Shown: piece by piece, positions 22,833 through 29,998 of the stretch
Layout: the number at the start of each line of letters is the position of its first letter
How positions within the stretch are numbered: position 1 is the stretch's first letter
IMG/VR virus record: IMGVR_UViG_3300014494_000005
Location: 284,924 to 348,923 of that record
Direction: 5' to 3' (one strand)
Length of the DNA stretch: 64,000 nt
Origin: a virus
Position numbers and translations under genes: made by a program
The notes under the pieces: model-generated
Databases searched by the model: none
What the model saw: the letters and a program-made list of their open reading frames with translations, nothing else
What the model was told of the DNA's origin: nothing

Positions 22833-23210
22833 ATGAGAACAAAAGAAGAAATATTAGAATATAATAAACAATATAAATTAAGAAATAAAGATAAGGTTGC
22901 AAAACATTGCGCAAAATATTATCAATTACATAAAAAAGAAATAAGTAAACGTTCAAGAATTGCTACAATAAAAGAACATGGATTAACATTAGACCAATAT
23001 GATGTTATTTTTAATAAACAGAATGGTAAATGTGTTATTTGTGGCAGACATCAAAGTGAATTAAAATTAACATTAGCTGTTGACCATGACCATATATCTG
23101 GTAAAGTAAGAGGATTATTATGTAATACCTGTAATCGTGGTATTGGTTATCTTCATGATGATATTAATTTATTAGAAAAAGCAATTCAATATATAAAAAC
23201 TAATCGTTGA
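22833..23210 (+). CDS. Endonuclease VII-like HNH nuclease
   Basis: 125 residues. Short basic N terminus of the same type as the 16912 protein (one repeat block), then CVICG (67-71), DHDHISGKVRGLLC and NTCNRGIGYL: the zinc and catalytic residues of the recombination endonuclease VII family. It follows a terminator, has GTATTTATA at 22806-22814 instead of the usual promoter, and is followed directly by small RNA copy 3. Confidence 0.88.
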   Translation: MRTKEEILEYNKQYKLRNKDKVAKHCAKYYQLHKKEISKRSRIATIKEHGLTLDQYDVIFNKQNGKCVICGRHQSELKLTLAVDHDHISGKVRGLLCNTCNRGIGYLHDDINLLEKAIQYIKTNR

Positions 23211-23213
23211 TTT

Positions 23214-23241
23214 TGTAACATTTTTAATTAAAATCCGTATA
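23214..23241 (+). promoter_or_regulatory. Phage sigma-type promoter of small RNA copy 3
   Basis: TGTAAC (23214-23219), 16 bases, CGTATA (23236-23241). Confidence 0.82.
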
Positions 23242-23247
23242 ATATAT

Positions 23248-23329
23248 AATAATAGTTGTAACAGGATTGTACGCCTGAGACCAAGTATACTGATTAGTGC
23301 CTTTATGAATGTACGTAGAATCATTCTAT
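23248..23329 (+). ncRNA. Candidate small RNA family, copy 3
   Basis: Hairpin CAGG..CCTG, then AAGTATAC (23283-23290; GAGTAGAC in the other copies), exactly 24 nt, then GTAGAATCATTCTAT (23315-23329). In the last block both ends differ from copies 1 and 2: the outer T..A pair becomes G..T. The 5' part AGTTGTAAC matches copy 1. Confidence 0.58.
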
Positions 23330-23409
23330 ATAATGTACATGAATAGATTGTCCATGAATGATTGTACACTTAAGCCATTGTACGACCATAATGTAAATTA
23401 TATCAACTA

Positions 23410-23955
23410 TTATTGATTGATGAATTGTTCATTCTTTTTCTTTACAGTAATTTCATATCCAAGAACATTTAACACTTTTTTAATATTATAAAATCTTGCT
23501 TTTTTATTACCATTTTCAATCATACTTAAAGTAGGTCTACTAATTTTTGCCATTTTACATATATCTTCCTGACGAAGATTTTGATAATTTCTACTTTCTT
23601 TAATTGTTTTACTAATTATTTGTATATCTGCATCTTCAAATATATATTCTTTTTTACTTATAATATTATCTGCATGATTATGTGCAACATTTAATAAATA
23701 ACATCCCTCATCTATTGATTTTTTTATCCATTCTTTTTCTTTTTCATCAAGATTATTTTCATCACATTCTTCCAGTATTTTAATAACTGGTTTATATCCT
23801 AATATTTTTAATTGGAAAACCCATTCATTAATTTTTTCAGAATGTGATTCAGTCATGTGTTGCTTGGGTCTTATCATATATTTACTACTCTTTCCTATAT
23901 AATGTAAATTATTTGTAAAGGGACAATAAAGACCATAAATTAAATTTTTATTCAT
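23410..23955 (-). CDS. GIY-YIG nuclease with C-terminal helix-turn-helix
   Basis: 181 residues. Residues 4-90 form a GIY-YIG domain: LIYGLYCP and LHYIGKS carry the two signature motifs, with Arg, His and Glu positions following. Residues 115-165 form an XRE-type helix-turn-helix (LRQEDICKMAKISRPTLSMIE), presumably DNA targeting or autoregulation. This fits a freestanding homing endonuclease. GTATTTATA lies 13 bases before the ATG (minus strand, 23969-23977). Confidence 0.88.
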   Translation of the reverse strand: MNKNLIYGLYCPFTNNLHYIGKSSKYMIRPKQHMTESHSEKINEWVFQLKILGYKPVIKILEECDENNLDEKEKEWIKKSIDEGCYLLNVAHNHADNIISKKEYIFEDADIQIISKTIKESRNYQNLRQEDICKMAKISRPTLSMIENGNKKARFYNIKKVLNVLGYEITVKKKNEQFINQ

Positions 23956-24285
23956 ATTAATATTTTAATATAAATACTGCCGTAAAATATATTTTCTATT
24001 TGTAAAGTATAGTTTACATTATAAAATATTATAATTTATTATAAATCAGGTTTTGGTAAAAATTAATGAGGGTCGAACGATGGTTGCGTGGGACATACAA
24101 AACTACCATTATTATATACTTTTCCTACCACATTTTCCCATTTTCTCCCACAATCTACCACAGCAATTTATTAGTCATTGTTTAACATCTTAATAATCAA
24201 TACTGCTAAATCTCAATAAAAACGCTTAAAATAGCAACATTAAAATAATTAAAGTACGTATAACTCCAAGTTATTGTACATATAT
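23956..24285. other. Intergenic region between the GIY-YIG gene and a minus-strand operon
   Basis: About 330 bases without an open frame. A short more GC-rich stretch (about 24065-24100, with GGTCGAACGATGG and GCGTGGGAC) stands out, followed by pyrimidine-rich sequence with three CCCA/CCAC clusters. No hairpin terminator, promoter of the phage type or repeat was identified. Confidence 0.5.
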
Positions 24286-24537
24286 TTAAAACACATAAAA
24301 TTCCGGCAAAATACCTAAATAATAATATTTACCATTCACAATAGAAACAGTCATATAATAAAACATATCATCTTTTTCATATTCTGCTTCTCCACACTGA
24401 ATAAAACCATTTAAATTACATTTAGGTACAACAATACTGCCTATAGATAAATATAATTCTTCATCAATTTGACAAGGTTCTATTAGGTATTCATTTAAAT
24501 TCAATTTAGATTTTTCCCATGCTTTAAATTTTTTCAT
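24286..24537 (-). CDS. Unknown small protein
   Basis: 83 residues, two dispersed Cys, strand-rich C terminus (GKYYYLGILPEFYVF). Last gene of the minus-strand operon 28561 to 24286; overlaps the gene before it by 14 bases. Confidence 0.66.
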   Translation of the reverse strand: MKKFKAWEKSKLNLNEYLIEPCQIDEELYLSIGSIVVPKCNLNGFIQCGEAEYEKDDMFYYMTVSIVNGKYYYLGILPEFYVF

Positions 24538-24931
24538 AATTTACTTTTTTCAAAAACATTTTAAACTTTTTACCACCAGACTTAAATTCAACATAACTAT
24601 TTTCAGCAGGTAACATTTCCAATACAAATTTATCATTATTACCATTTATTACTTTAATTGCTTCAAGGGGTTCATCATCATCGAATTGAATAAATAATTT
24701 CAGTTCTTTATTCTCTTTGATTTCAAAAAATTCTTCAAGACCATCAATATTAAAAATATGTTCTTCATTTTCATCATTAAGAATAGTTATACTACCATAT
24801 TTGACATCTATTGGATGATAATTTTTATCAATAGTTAATGTAGGTCTGTTATCTTTTAACATTCTGCATTCATCAATAGCGATTAATGAATACTTATTCC
24901 AGTCAACATTTATAATATCAGTTGTTTTCAT
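24524..24931 (-). CDS. Unknown protein
   Basis: 135 residues, acidic, with regularly alternating strands (YGSITILNDENEEHIFNIDGLEEFFEI) and a basic C-terminal tail, suggesting a beta-rich fold. No motif recognised. Confidence 0.68.
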   Translation of the reverse strand: MKTTDIINVDWNKYSLIAIDECRMLKDNRPTLTIDKNYHPIDVKYGSITILNDENEEHIFNIDGLEEFFEIKENKELKLFIQFDDDEPLEAIKVINGNNDKFVLEMLPAENSYVEFKSGGKKFKMFLKKVNYEKI

Positions 24932-25272
24932 TATTTAATTTTTTTAAAGATTGTTTCTTTATTTGTCACCAATAATCTTTCGTTAATACATTTAATTTGC
25001 CATTCATTATTTAATATTTCTATTTCATTTTCCAATATTTTTATTTTTTCCAGATATTCAATACCAAAATACCAACATTTAGAGCAATAGACGGTTCTAC
25101 AATCACCACCATTATATTCTTCATGTGCAACACAATTATTACATAAGTCTTTACCACACATTTCACATTTTGCATTGGAACAAGCCATACTATTTTTTAT
25201 TTCAATTCCGCAGTCATCGCAATGTTTATGATAGACTATAATTTCTTTTGTACTTTTTTCTTCTTTTATCAT
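24931..25272 (-). CDS. Multi-zinc-finger small protein
   Basis: 113 residues. CDDC (near 18), CSNAKCEMC (31-39), CNNC and CSKC give at least two zinc sites in the first 70 residues, followed by a helical tail. Looks like an adaptor or nucleic-acid-binding protein. Part of its coding DNA (25194-25231) is duplicated at 25672-25709. Confidence 0.72.
   Translation of the reverse strand: MIKEEKSTKEIIVYHKHCDDCGIEIKNSMACSNAKCEMCGKDLCNNCVAHEEYNGGDCRTVYCSKCWYFGIEYLEKIKILENEIEILNNEWQIKCINERLLVTNKETIFKKIK
25194..25231. repeat. 38-bp dispersed repeat, copy 1
   Basis: Matches 25672-25709 with one mismatch (G/A). Here it encodes the H-K-H-C-D-D-C-G-I-E part of the zinc-finger protein. Confidence 0.85.
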
Positions 25273-25278
25273 AATTAT

Positions 25279-25641
25279 TTAATCAATTTTAATATTCTTT
25301 TTTTCTGCAAGTTTTCTCAATACTTTGGCTCTATAACGATATGCACTTAAGAGTTCTTCAGGAGTACTGGCAGAACCTATTTTTAGATATGATTTTGAAA
25401 TTTTTTTGTTATAATCAACACAACCGCCTTCTTTTTCATAAACGCATTTAAAACATACTGTATCTACTTTAAGGCATAGTGTACATTTTTTTACATGGCC
25501 ATAACCAGTTAATCTTGTTTTTAATAAAGAAAATACAAAATACTTTTTCTTTTTTTCTAAAATTTCTTTCAGAGTAATAGTTTCATATCTATGAATTAGA
25601 TTAATAAATTCATCAATATTTTCAGCATTATTATTTTTCAT
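25279..25641 (-). CDS. Unknown cysteine-containing protein
   Basis: 120 residues. Cys residues in the CTLC, CFKC and GGCVD segments (about 56-75) could bind one zinc. Both ends are helical and lysine-rich. Gene lies in the minus-strand operon with 6-base spacing to its neighbour. Confidence 0.68.
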   Translation of the reverse strand: MKNNNAENIDEFINLIHRYETITLKEILEKKKKYFVFSLLKTRLTGYGHVKKCTLCLKVDTVCFKCVYEKEGGCVDYNKKISKSYLKIGSASTPEELLSAYRYRAKVLRKLAEKKNIKID

Positions 25642-25671
25642 AAGTTTTAATTAAATAAAATAGTATATTTA

Positions 25672-25709
25672 TTTTTATTTCAATTCCACAGTCATCGCAA
25701 TGTTTATGA
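25672..25709. repeat. 38-bp dispersed repeat, copy 2
   Basis: Second copy, overlapping the 3' end of the 25675-25878 gene and read there in a different frame (INIAMTVELK). Indicates a short duplication that replaced that gene's original end. Confidence 0.85.
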
Positions 25710-25878
25710 AAAGAATTACAATAATAACAATACCAATTACATACACAGAAATTATATCAACATTATTTCTTAAATATTTTTTATATTTCTTTGTAGGTAA
25801 TTTAAAATGCCAGAGGATATACAATACATAAAGTATTGCAATACCAATCCAACCGAAAAATCTAACTAAGTATTTCAT
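25675..25878 (-). CDS. Small membrane protein
   Basis: 67 residues, hydrophobic segments at about 8-24 and 43-60 with a basic loop (KLPTKKYKKYLRN) between. The last residues come from the 38-bp repeat, so the natural C terminus may be lost. Confidence 0.65.
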   Translation of the reverse strand: MKYLVRFFGWIGIAILYVLYILWHFKLPTKKYKKYLRNNVDIISVYVIGIVIIVILFINIAMTVELK

Positions 25879-25889
25879 AATATCTGTTT

Positions 25890-26330
25890 TTATTCGTGAA
25901 ATATATATTGAAAATTTTCTTTATAATCTCGTTTATCAGCACGTTCTTTTACAAGCGATGGATTATTTAATGACATATAATATTCATTTTTTCCTAATCC
26001 AACTATGTGTGCAGTTAAATCCCAAAATCCATCATCACCAGTTCCCCATTGTATTGTAATTGATGTTAATTTATCAACCAAAATACTTCTTTTATTTTTT
26101 ACAAACTCTTTAAGTTGTCTTATTTGTTCTGGTGAATAATTATTTTTTAGCCATTCACCTTTTTCTTTATATGAATATCCACCAACAGAGTTCCATTGTA
26201 ATTTATTAATCATTTCCCAATATACGTCTTCATTTTCAGACATAATTACATTTTCTGATTGTTGTAATTGTTCAACATAATCTTGAATTGTTTTAACTGC
26301 TTTTAAAAAATCTTCTTTGTATAAAATCAT
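25890..26330 (-). CDS. Unknown protein
   Basis: 146 residues, helical N half with coiled-coil character, then WGTGDDGFWDLTAHIVGLG, a strand pair. No catalytic signature. Part of the minus-strand operon. Confidence 0.7.
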   Translation of the reverse strand: MILYKEDFLKAVKTIQDYVEQLQQSENVIMSENEDVYWEMINKLQWNSVGGYSYKEKGEWLKNNYSPEQIRQLKEFVKNKRSILVDKLTSITIQWGTGDDGFWDLTAHIVGLGKNEYYMSLNNPSLVKERADKRDYKENFQYIFHE

Positions 26331-26408
26331 AGAATTGTATTATTAATAATATTATTTTTATGTAAATCTATCACCTCTCGGCAATCTTTTTTTCTTCTTT
26401 AATTATAA

Positions 26409-26753
26409 TTAATCTTTATTTAATACTGCAATATTTTTATTAAATCCCTCTTGTTGTTCTTTAAAATACTGTTCCCATGTTATACCGCATAGTCTCTGGT
26501 ATTCTCTTGTATTTTCAATTAATTCTTTTTTTGTTTTTCCCGAAGCAATAACACGTTCTTCCACGTAATTAAAATCAATTCTTTCACCATCTTGATTAGT
26601 CCATTGATTTTGTTTATCATCTGCTGTATTGCGATTAAAACCAATAATTAAATACATTTTACCTTTTTCTAAAGGTTTACTTATTCTTGCAGTATCACAT
26701 TTAACTATTTCTCTGCAGTCCTGAATAAGTTTATCGTAGTTAATTTCTTTCAT
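26409..26753 (-). CDS. Unknown protein
   Basis: 114 residues, mixed, Lys/Glu-rich with GKMYLIIGFNRN near residue 30. Start overlaps the stop of the upstream gene (ATG/TGA). About 75 bases between this gene and the next are non-coding. Confidence 0.68.
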   Translation of the reverse strand: MKEINYDKLIQDCREIVKCDTARISKPLEKGKMYLIIGFNRNTADDKQNQWTNQDGERIDFNYVEERVIASGKTKKELIENTREYQRLCGITWEQYFKEQQEGFNKNIAVLNKD

Positions 26754-26992
26754 GTTGTTATCACTTTAAATTTATTATAATCCTGAATTACTTTATCAAT
26801 AAATTCAGCTTTTTCTTTATTAGTACCTTTAACATTTAATATTAAATCTTTTGCAAATATTAACGATTTTTTTGCATGAAAAACTGCAGTATTAAAATCT
26901 GATTCATCTCTTAAACCACCAATTATATGTTCTTCCAATAATAAATTGGCGCAATAATTTATGTGATAATCTTTTATAATTTTCTTATTCAT
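26750..26992 (-). CDS. Unknown small helical protein
   Basis: 80 residues, helical, His- and Lys-containing N terminus. Overlaps the next gene by four bases. Confidence 0.65.
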   Translation of the reverse strand: MNKKIIKDYHINYCANLLLEEHIIGGLRDESDFNTAVFHAKKSLIFAKDLILNVKGTNKEKAEFIDKVIQDYNKFKVITT

Positions 26993-27063
26993 GATTTATT
27001 AATTTTTTAATATATATTCTTTTAAATATTTTGGATTTTTTTGCCATTTATTTCCAATCTTCA

Positions 27064-27297
27064 TTAACTACTTTGTATTCCATTTTTATAATTATATAAT
27101 AATTTTAATAATTCAGGATTATTTTTACAAAGTCTCGAATGACTTAACATCATTGGTATATCATCTTTGCACCATTTGCAAACAAAAGAAGTATCACTTT
27201 TTTGAATCCAATAATGTGAATCACTTAACCAATCATACATTTGAATTTCAAATTCATTTTCTTCCGAAATAATCGGTTTTGGTAATAATTTTATCAT
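27064..27297 (-). CDS. Small protein with a C2HC-like zinc finger
   Basis: 77 residues. CKWC (41-44) followed by H and C at about 53 and 58 gives a C-x2-C-x8-H-x4-C pattern compatible with a single zinc finger. Acidic N terminus. Role unknown. Confidence 0.68.
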   Translation of the reverse strand: MIKLLPKPIISEENEFEIQMYDWLSDSHYWIQKSDTSFVCKWCKDDIPMMLSHSRLCKNNPELLKLLYNYKNGIQSS

Positions 27298-27300
27298 AAT

Positions 27301-27594
27301 TTATAATTTTATTTCTTTTAATAAATTTAATGTATCATCTGAAAGACTTTCTTTTTTTGCTATACAGACTGCTACACATGGTGTTTCTCCAAATGCTAAA
27401 TGACTTATATCTCCAGCATTTTTAAATGCATTTGCAGCTAATCCAAATTGAATCTTTTTAACATTTCTTTTTGCATTAACACTGACATTTCCTACAAGAT
27501 TAGAAGTAAAGACAACATATTCGTCATCATCAATTTGTTTATTAAGCCATTTCATAAAATGGTCTTTTGTGTAGATATAAGTATCTCTATCCAT
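27301..27594 (-). CDS. Unknown small protein
   Basis: 97 residues. Alternation of strands and helices (VVFTSNLVGNVSVNAKRNV, then an Ala-rich helix). No family recognised. Three-base gap to its neighbour. Confidence 0.67.
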   Translation of the reverse strand: MDRDTYIYTKDHFMKWLNKQIDDDEYVVFTSNLVGNVSVNAKRNVKKIQFGLAANAFKNAGDISHLAFGETPCVAVCIAKKESLSDDTLNLLKEIKL

Positions 27595-27607
27595 TTTGAT
27601 ATATATT

Positions 27608-27817
27608 TTAATATTTTAATTTTTTATATGTTAATACTCTATATGAATAATATTTATTTATTTGTCCATCACCTCGTTGAGTATAAAAAAAATCACCTTT
27701 TTTATTAAACCTACCCACTAATTGGGTTGTATAATCTCGTACTATAAACATATACATTTCATCTTTTTCACTACAGAAAGTATTTTCTATTTCTTTCATG
27801 TTTTTATCTTCATCCAT
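27608..27817 (-). CDS. Unknown small protein
   Basis: 69 residues with MYMFIVRDYTTQLVGRFNKKGDFFYTQRGD, a probable beta sheet of two or three strands. Within the minus-strand operon. Confidence 0.65.
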   Translation of the reverse strand: MDEDKNMKEIENTFCSEKDEMYMFIVRDYTTQLVGRFNKKGDFFYTQRGDGQINKYYSYRVLTYKKLKY

Positions 27818-27823
27818 ATAATT

Positions 27824-28102
27824 TTATTTTAAATCTGATTTATTCTCCAAAAATTCAATTGCATCTTTTAATGGTTGATAATTATTTGTGGTGAGAATAA
27901 TATCATCCCAATTACCATATTTACATTTATAACCACAGATGTATTTAATAGCAATCCAAATTCTTTTAATGAAATTCTTATAAGTTTTTAAATGAATTTG
28001 TAAATAAACCATTCTTATATCTCTAAATTCATCATCTTTTATAATAATTATTTGATGTTCAGGAGAACCGCATTCACATAGTATTAAATTTTCTTTTTCC
28101 AT
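27824..28102 (-). CDS. Unknown small protein
   Basis: 92 residues. N terminus CECGSPEHQIIIIKDDE is Cys/His-bearing; the middle is basic and amphipathic (NFIKRIWIAIKYICGYK). Could be membrane-associated or DNA-binding. Not recognised. Confidence 0.66.
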   Translation of the reverse strand: MEKENLILCECGSPEHQIIIIKDDEFRDIRMVYLQIHLKTYKNFIKRIWIAIKYICGYKCKYGNWDDIILTTNNYQPLKDAIEFLENKSDLK

Positions 28103-28126
28103 AATATTATCTTTATTAATTAAATA

Positions 28127-28561
28127 TTATAAACAATAACCTTTATCTGCCCACCATTCCAATAAATCAGGTTGTGTAAGTTTATAAAGTTCATTATTGC
28201 ATTCCATTTTTAAAACCATTTGATTATATGCTGCATAAGCAGTTATACAAGTTTCGCCACAAAATCCTACTTTTTTGGATAAATATTCTAAGAATTCACT
28301 TGCTAATTCTGGTAAATCTTCCATTGGTATTTCCATCATTTTTATCGCCACATCTACCGCACGGTCACTACCAATAACAACATTTGATTGTGAGCTTTGT
28401 GGTTTATTTATTCCTAACAACAATTGATTATATGCTTCATCCAAAGCACTAATAAAATGGTATTCCTTTAAAGTTTTAATTGTTTCGCATTCAATAATTG
28501 TTGTACCAATTACATTACCTTCCTTGTCAATGATTTCCATTTTTACTTTACAATTTTTCAT
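28127..28561 (-). CDS. Unknown protein, first gene of a minus-strand operon
   Basis: 144 residues. Strand-rich N terminus (KVKMEIIDKEGNVIGTTIIECE), then helices with four Cys in the second half (GFCGETCITAYAAY, then two more). No motif recognised. A -7 box TATATTTG lies about 25 bases upstream. Confidence 0.68.
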   Translation of the reverse strand: MKNCKVKMEIIDKEGNVIGTTIIECETIKTLKEYHFISALDEAYNQLLLGINKPQSSQSNVVIGSDRAVDVAIKMMEIPMEDLPELASEFLEYLSKKVGFCGETCITAYAAYNQMVLKMECNNELYKLTQPDLLEWWADKGYCL

Positions 28562-28583
28562 AATTTTATATTATTTTCTCATG

Positions 28584-28610
28584 CAAATATATAAAAAAAT
28601 CTCATATCAA
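28584..28610 (-). promoter_or_regulatory. Host-type promoter candidate for the 28561-24286 operon
   Basis: Minus strand TATATTTG (28584-28591) fits TAnnTTTG; the nearest TTG (28608-28610) is 16 rather than 19 bases away, so the match is partial. Confidence 0.4.
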
Positions 28611-28640
28611 CATCTATTATTTAAATTATTTTTATATATT

Positions 28641-28668
28641 TGCAACAATTTTAATTAATATTCGTATT
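28641..28668 (+). promoter_or_regulatory. Phage sigma-type promoter before 28712
   Basis: TGCAAC (28641-28646), 16 bases, CGTATT (28663-28668). A host-type TATATTTG overlaps its -35. Confidence 0.78.
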
Positions 28669-28711
28669 ATTACATACATAGCAAATATTTAAATTTATAA
28701 AACTAAAAAAT

Positions 28712-29329
28712 ATGTTTAAAAAATGTAAGGTATTTATGCTTCCTACTGATGAAAAAAGCAAATTATTTATTGGTAAAATATCCGGTCAATTACATGATTT
28801 AGCTATTGCTGATAATGATGAATCCACAATTAATCAACATCTTTATATTATTTCAGATGAAGAAATAAAAGAAAGTGATTATGTATATGAAAATAATTTA
28901 AATAATAATCATATATATCAAGTATATAAAAGAAACGATGAACTTGGAATTTTTAGATTTCAAAATGTTTGGATTAAATTAAATAAATCTGGTTGTAAAA
29001 AGGTTATTGCTACAACAGATAAATCATTAAATCTTCCCGAACCTTCTCAATCATTCATTCAAAAATATATATCTGAATATAATAAAGGCAATATTATAAC
29101 TGAAATTTTGGTTGAATATGAAGAAATTGTAAAACCGAAAAATTGTTCTGACTTTTATAATGAATGTTTTATTAATGTTGATTCTAAAAATAACACCATC
29201 ACTATTAAAAAAGTAAAGAATTGTTGGAATAGAGAAGAAGTGATTAAATTACTTGATGATTTTGATACTGATTTTGGAGATACAACAAAAGAACAATTTA
29301 ATAAATGGATTGAAGAAAATTTATATTAA
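28712..29329 (+). CDS. Unknown protein
   Basis: 205 residues. N-terminal strands (CKVFMLPTDEKSKLFIGKISG), a middle with YQVYKRNDELGIFRF, and an acidic helical C terminus (WNREEVIKLLDDFDTDFG). Layout resembles small globular phage proteins; no function recognised. Confidence 0.7.
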   Translation: MFKKCKVFMLPTDEKSKLFIGKISGQLHDLAIADNDESTINQHLYIISDEEIKESDYVYENNLNNNHIYQVYKRNDELGIFRFQNVWIKLNKSGCKKVIATTDKSLNLPEPSQSFIQKYISEYNKGNIITEILVEYEEIVKPKNCSDFYNECFINVDSKNNTITIKKVKNCWNREEVIKLLDDFDTDFGDTTKEQFNKWIEENLY

Positions 29330-29334
29330 ATAAT

Positions 29335-29409
29335 ATGAATAACAAAATCTTTACACCTGAATTTCTAAAAGAAATTGGATTTATTTTAGTTTATGAAAAA
29401 GATAAGTGA
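29335..29409 (+). CDS. 24-residue fragment, possibly a truncated gene
   Basis: ATG six bases after the previous stop; FTPEFLKEIGFILVYEKDK then TGA overlapping the next gene's start. The sequence reads like the N terminus of a longer protein, so it may be a remnant. Confidence 0.3.
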   Translation: MNNKIFTPEFLKEIGFILVYEKDK

Positions 29410-29626
29410 ATATAAGCCAAATAAACCCTATGGTTGTGCAGTAGATAAAATAGGTATGACACATATATATTGGAATGAAGAAGGCAATTCTTGTACATAT
29501 TCAGGTAAGAAATTAGAACCAAATGTATCAATGTCAATTCGTAAAGATGCTGATACAAGATATGCTTTTAATGGATATGTTTTTAATCAAGATGATGTTC
29601 GTAGGTTATTAAAACTTACTTACTAG
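29393..29626 (+). CDS. Unknown small protein
   Basis: 77 residues, strand-rich, with YGCAVDKIGMTHIYWNEEGNS and a C-terminal helix (NQDDVRRLLKL). Overlaps the preceding fragment. Not recognised. Confidence 0.65.
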   Translation: MKKISEYKPNKPYGCAVDKIGMTHIYWNEEGNSCTYSGKKLEPNVSMSIRKDADTRYAFNGYVFNQDDVRRLLKLTY

Positions 29627-29647
29627 TTCAACTAAAATTCGTGATAG

Positions 29648-29973
29648 ATGTTTTATGTAGGTGGTCATAAAGTATATTTAGATAAACTAGAACCAAATGT
29701 TTGGAGATATTCTGATACGAATGCTTTTGTAAAAGATGAATGGAAATTTAGAAAATGTCCTAGATGTAATGAACCACCAACAAAAGATGGTCATGATGCT
29801 TGTATTGCATTGCTTGTTGCGGTCATGGCATAGGTAATGGTCAGAGATATGTTTATTTTGAATCTGGTGAAATAATTCGAGATTCAGACCCAAAATTTAA
29901 AAATATATTAAATGAATTAAGAAATAAACGTAACAATTATTATAATTTTTCGTATATTTGCATAATTAATTAA
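29648..29973 (+). pseudogene. Zinc-binding phage protein split by a frameshift
   Basis: Frame 1 (29648-29833) carries CPRCNEPPTKDGHDACI; a shifted frame continues from about 29812 with ACCGHGIGNGQRYVYFESG and runs to the TAA at 29971-29973. I recall intact phage relatives with a CPRC..DAC stretch, a short linker and an ACCGHG stretch in one frame, so a small deletion (net change of one or two bases modulo 3) near 29805-29812 has broken it here. A programmed frameshift is less likely because the linker is also missing. Confidence 0.65.
29929..29956 (+). promoter_or_regulatory. Phage sigma-type promoter before 29999
   Basis: CGTAAC (29929-29934), 16 bases, CGTATA (29951-29956). Confidence 0.76.
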
Positions 29974-29998
29974 TATAATCTTATTATTTTAAGTCGTT

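Noticed and set aside
16371-23329. tRNA genes at the three small-RNA copies
   Set aside because: The terminal inverted repeat resembles a T arm at a glance but has a 3-5 nt loop, no TTCGA core, no acceptor stem with matching ends and no anticodon arm.
26993-27063. Very short minus-strand frames (11 and 20 residues) between 26992 and 27064
   Set aside because: Too short and lacking supportive overlaps or motifs; could be a remnant of a small gene.
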